A stretch of DNA of 15,378 nucleotides from the NCBI GenBank assembly GCA_910588165.1, contig CAJUOR010000043.1, positions 1-15,378 of the forward strand. Direction: 5' to 3'. The position numbers and the translations under genes were made by a program. Below the pieces are notes generated by a model, which worked only from the letters and a program-made list of their open reading frames with translations, did no database searches and was not told the DNA's origin. This DNA is from an uncultured Thomasclavelia sp. (GTDB lineage: Bacteria > Bacillota_I > Bacilli_A > Erysipelotrichales > Coprobacillaceae). This document shows positions 15,201 through 15,378 of the stretch, one piece after another. Every line of letters begins with the position of its first letter. Within the stretch, counting starts at the first letter, position 1.

Positions 15201-15378
15201 TCACATGGGATACTCCAGATGTACAAGTAAATAAAGGAATAGCTTATTCATGGACATTTACGCCAACTGACTTAGAACATTACGATGTAGTAAAAGGTAA
15301 GAGTATAGTGTGGGAAGAGGAAAAAGACCGGCGGTCTCGGGCAGACCGAACACAATGTTGGCGCACTGCACCGCCTGA
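12270..15378 (+). CDS. Large secreted beta-helix/Ig-like surface protein, 5' frame broken, 3' end cut by the window
   Basis: GAGG (12258-12261) lies 8 bases before ATG 12270, but the reading is ATG-AAA-AAA-TAA. One more A in the six-A run (12273-12278) joins this start to a frame open from 12278 to the window end, about 1,036 residues. The restored N-terminus is an ideal signal peptide: KKIKRKKH, then IIFSLYIVFGLML, then a polar FPTIDLAQ region. Residues of about 75-500 are a parallel beta-helix, with recurring GG-x-I-x-x-N turns (GGKLIMDEGAVLKNN, GGKIHHNRG, GGYITNN, GGDATISGN). About 560-628 is an InlB B-repeat/Flg_new module (GYIFKGWNT ... LYAQW). About 631-706 resembles a Big_2 Ig-like domain, and further Ig-like repeats follow (SWTFTPTDLEHYD). 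No cell-wall anchor is seen, since the C-terminus is missing. Adhesion or glycan contact is likely, but the ligand is unknown. ATG 12335 is a poor fallback start, as it discards most of the signal peptide. The last ~18 codons are probably not part of this gene. Confidence 0.8.
15326..15378. other. Abrupt GC-rich tail, likely chimeric contig end
   Basis: About 35 of the final 53 bases are G or C (about 66%), against roughly one third in the preceding gene. On the plus strand the surface protein frame stays open but suddenly uses CGG codons and loses its character. On the minus strand the same bases read QAVQCANIVFGLPETAGL with mostly G or C third positions, like coding DNA from a high-GC genome. 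The segment also carries AGACCG (15325-15330, 15343-15348), its inverse CGGTCT (15332-15337), and GGCGGT/ACCGCC (15330-15335, 15370-15375). These may be coincidental in such GC-rich sequence. Confidence 0.7.

Noticed and set aside
15325..15375. GC-rich inverted repeats at the window end as an integron or recombinase attachment site
   Set aside because: The segment reads well as high-GC coding sequence on the minus strand and sits exactly at the sequence end, so chance pairing in a chimeric tail is more likely.

Overview
The window is low-GC DNA (roughly one third G+C) with strong AGGAGG-type ribosome binding sites, some GTG and TTG starts, and sigma-A style promoters. Gene content and order (small SRP RNA, tadA, dnaX, ybaB/ebfC, recR, bofA-like) are typical of Bacillota. 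The dnaX-yaaK-recR-...-bofA order of Bacillus is nearly intact. The style of the surface protein, the small SRP RNA and the short BofA-like protein would fit an Erysipelotrichia-type gut or oral anaerobe, but that placement is inference.

Layout: 1-135 holds a promoter and the SRP RNA. 153-617 is tadA (tRNA adenosine deaminase), closed by a terminator. 784-1689 is a LysR-type regulator, convergent with a membrane-anchored metallophosphoesterase (1753-2553, minus), the two sharing a bidirectional terminator. 2843-3973 is a glycerate kinase with its own promoter. 4064-7043 is a DNA replication and repair operon: dnaX, ybaB/ebfC, recR and a bofA-like membrane protein. 7191-7970 is a Cof-type HAD phosphatase. 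It is convergent with a minus-strand pair, an MscS-type channel (8506-9342) followed by a two-CBS-domain protein (8032-8493). 9752-11614 is mnmG (tRNA uridine modification), with a near-consensus promoter and a strong terminator. 11738-12269 is AT-rich and apparently non-coding, possibly with a decayed gene fragment. From 12270 to the window end runs a large secreted surface protein with a parallel beta-helix, an InlB-type repeat and Ig-like domains.

Most of the window is ordinary housekeeping: translation quality (TadA, MnmG, SRP), replication and recombination (DnaX, EbfC, RecR), and osmotic or nucleotide sensing (MscS plus CBS protein). I see no CRISPR array, transposase, prophage or toxin-antitoxin set, and no convincing new multi-gene system.

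Two points stand out. First, the surface protein gene has a good ribosome binding site and ATG, but is stopped after three codons by a frame error in a six-A run. One extra A would restore a complete signal peptide joined to more than 1,000 residues of open frame. This is a phase-variation candidate, a recent mutation or a sequencing error. Second, the last ~53 bases switch abruptly to about 66% G+C and read on the minus strand like coding sequence from a high-GC genome, suggesting a chimeric contig end. Less striking but worth a look are two changed metal-ligand positions in the metallophosphoesterase and a hairpin between the ribosome binding site and start of the LysR gene.
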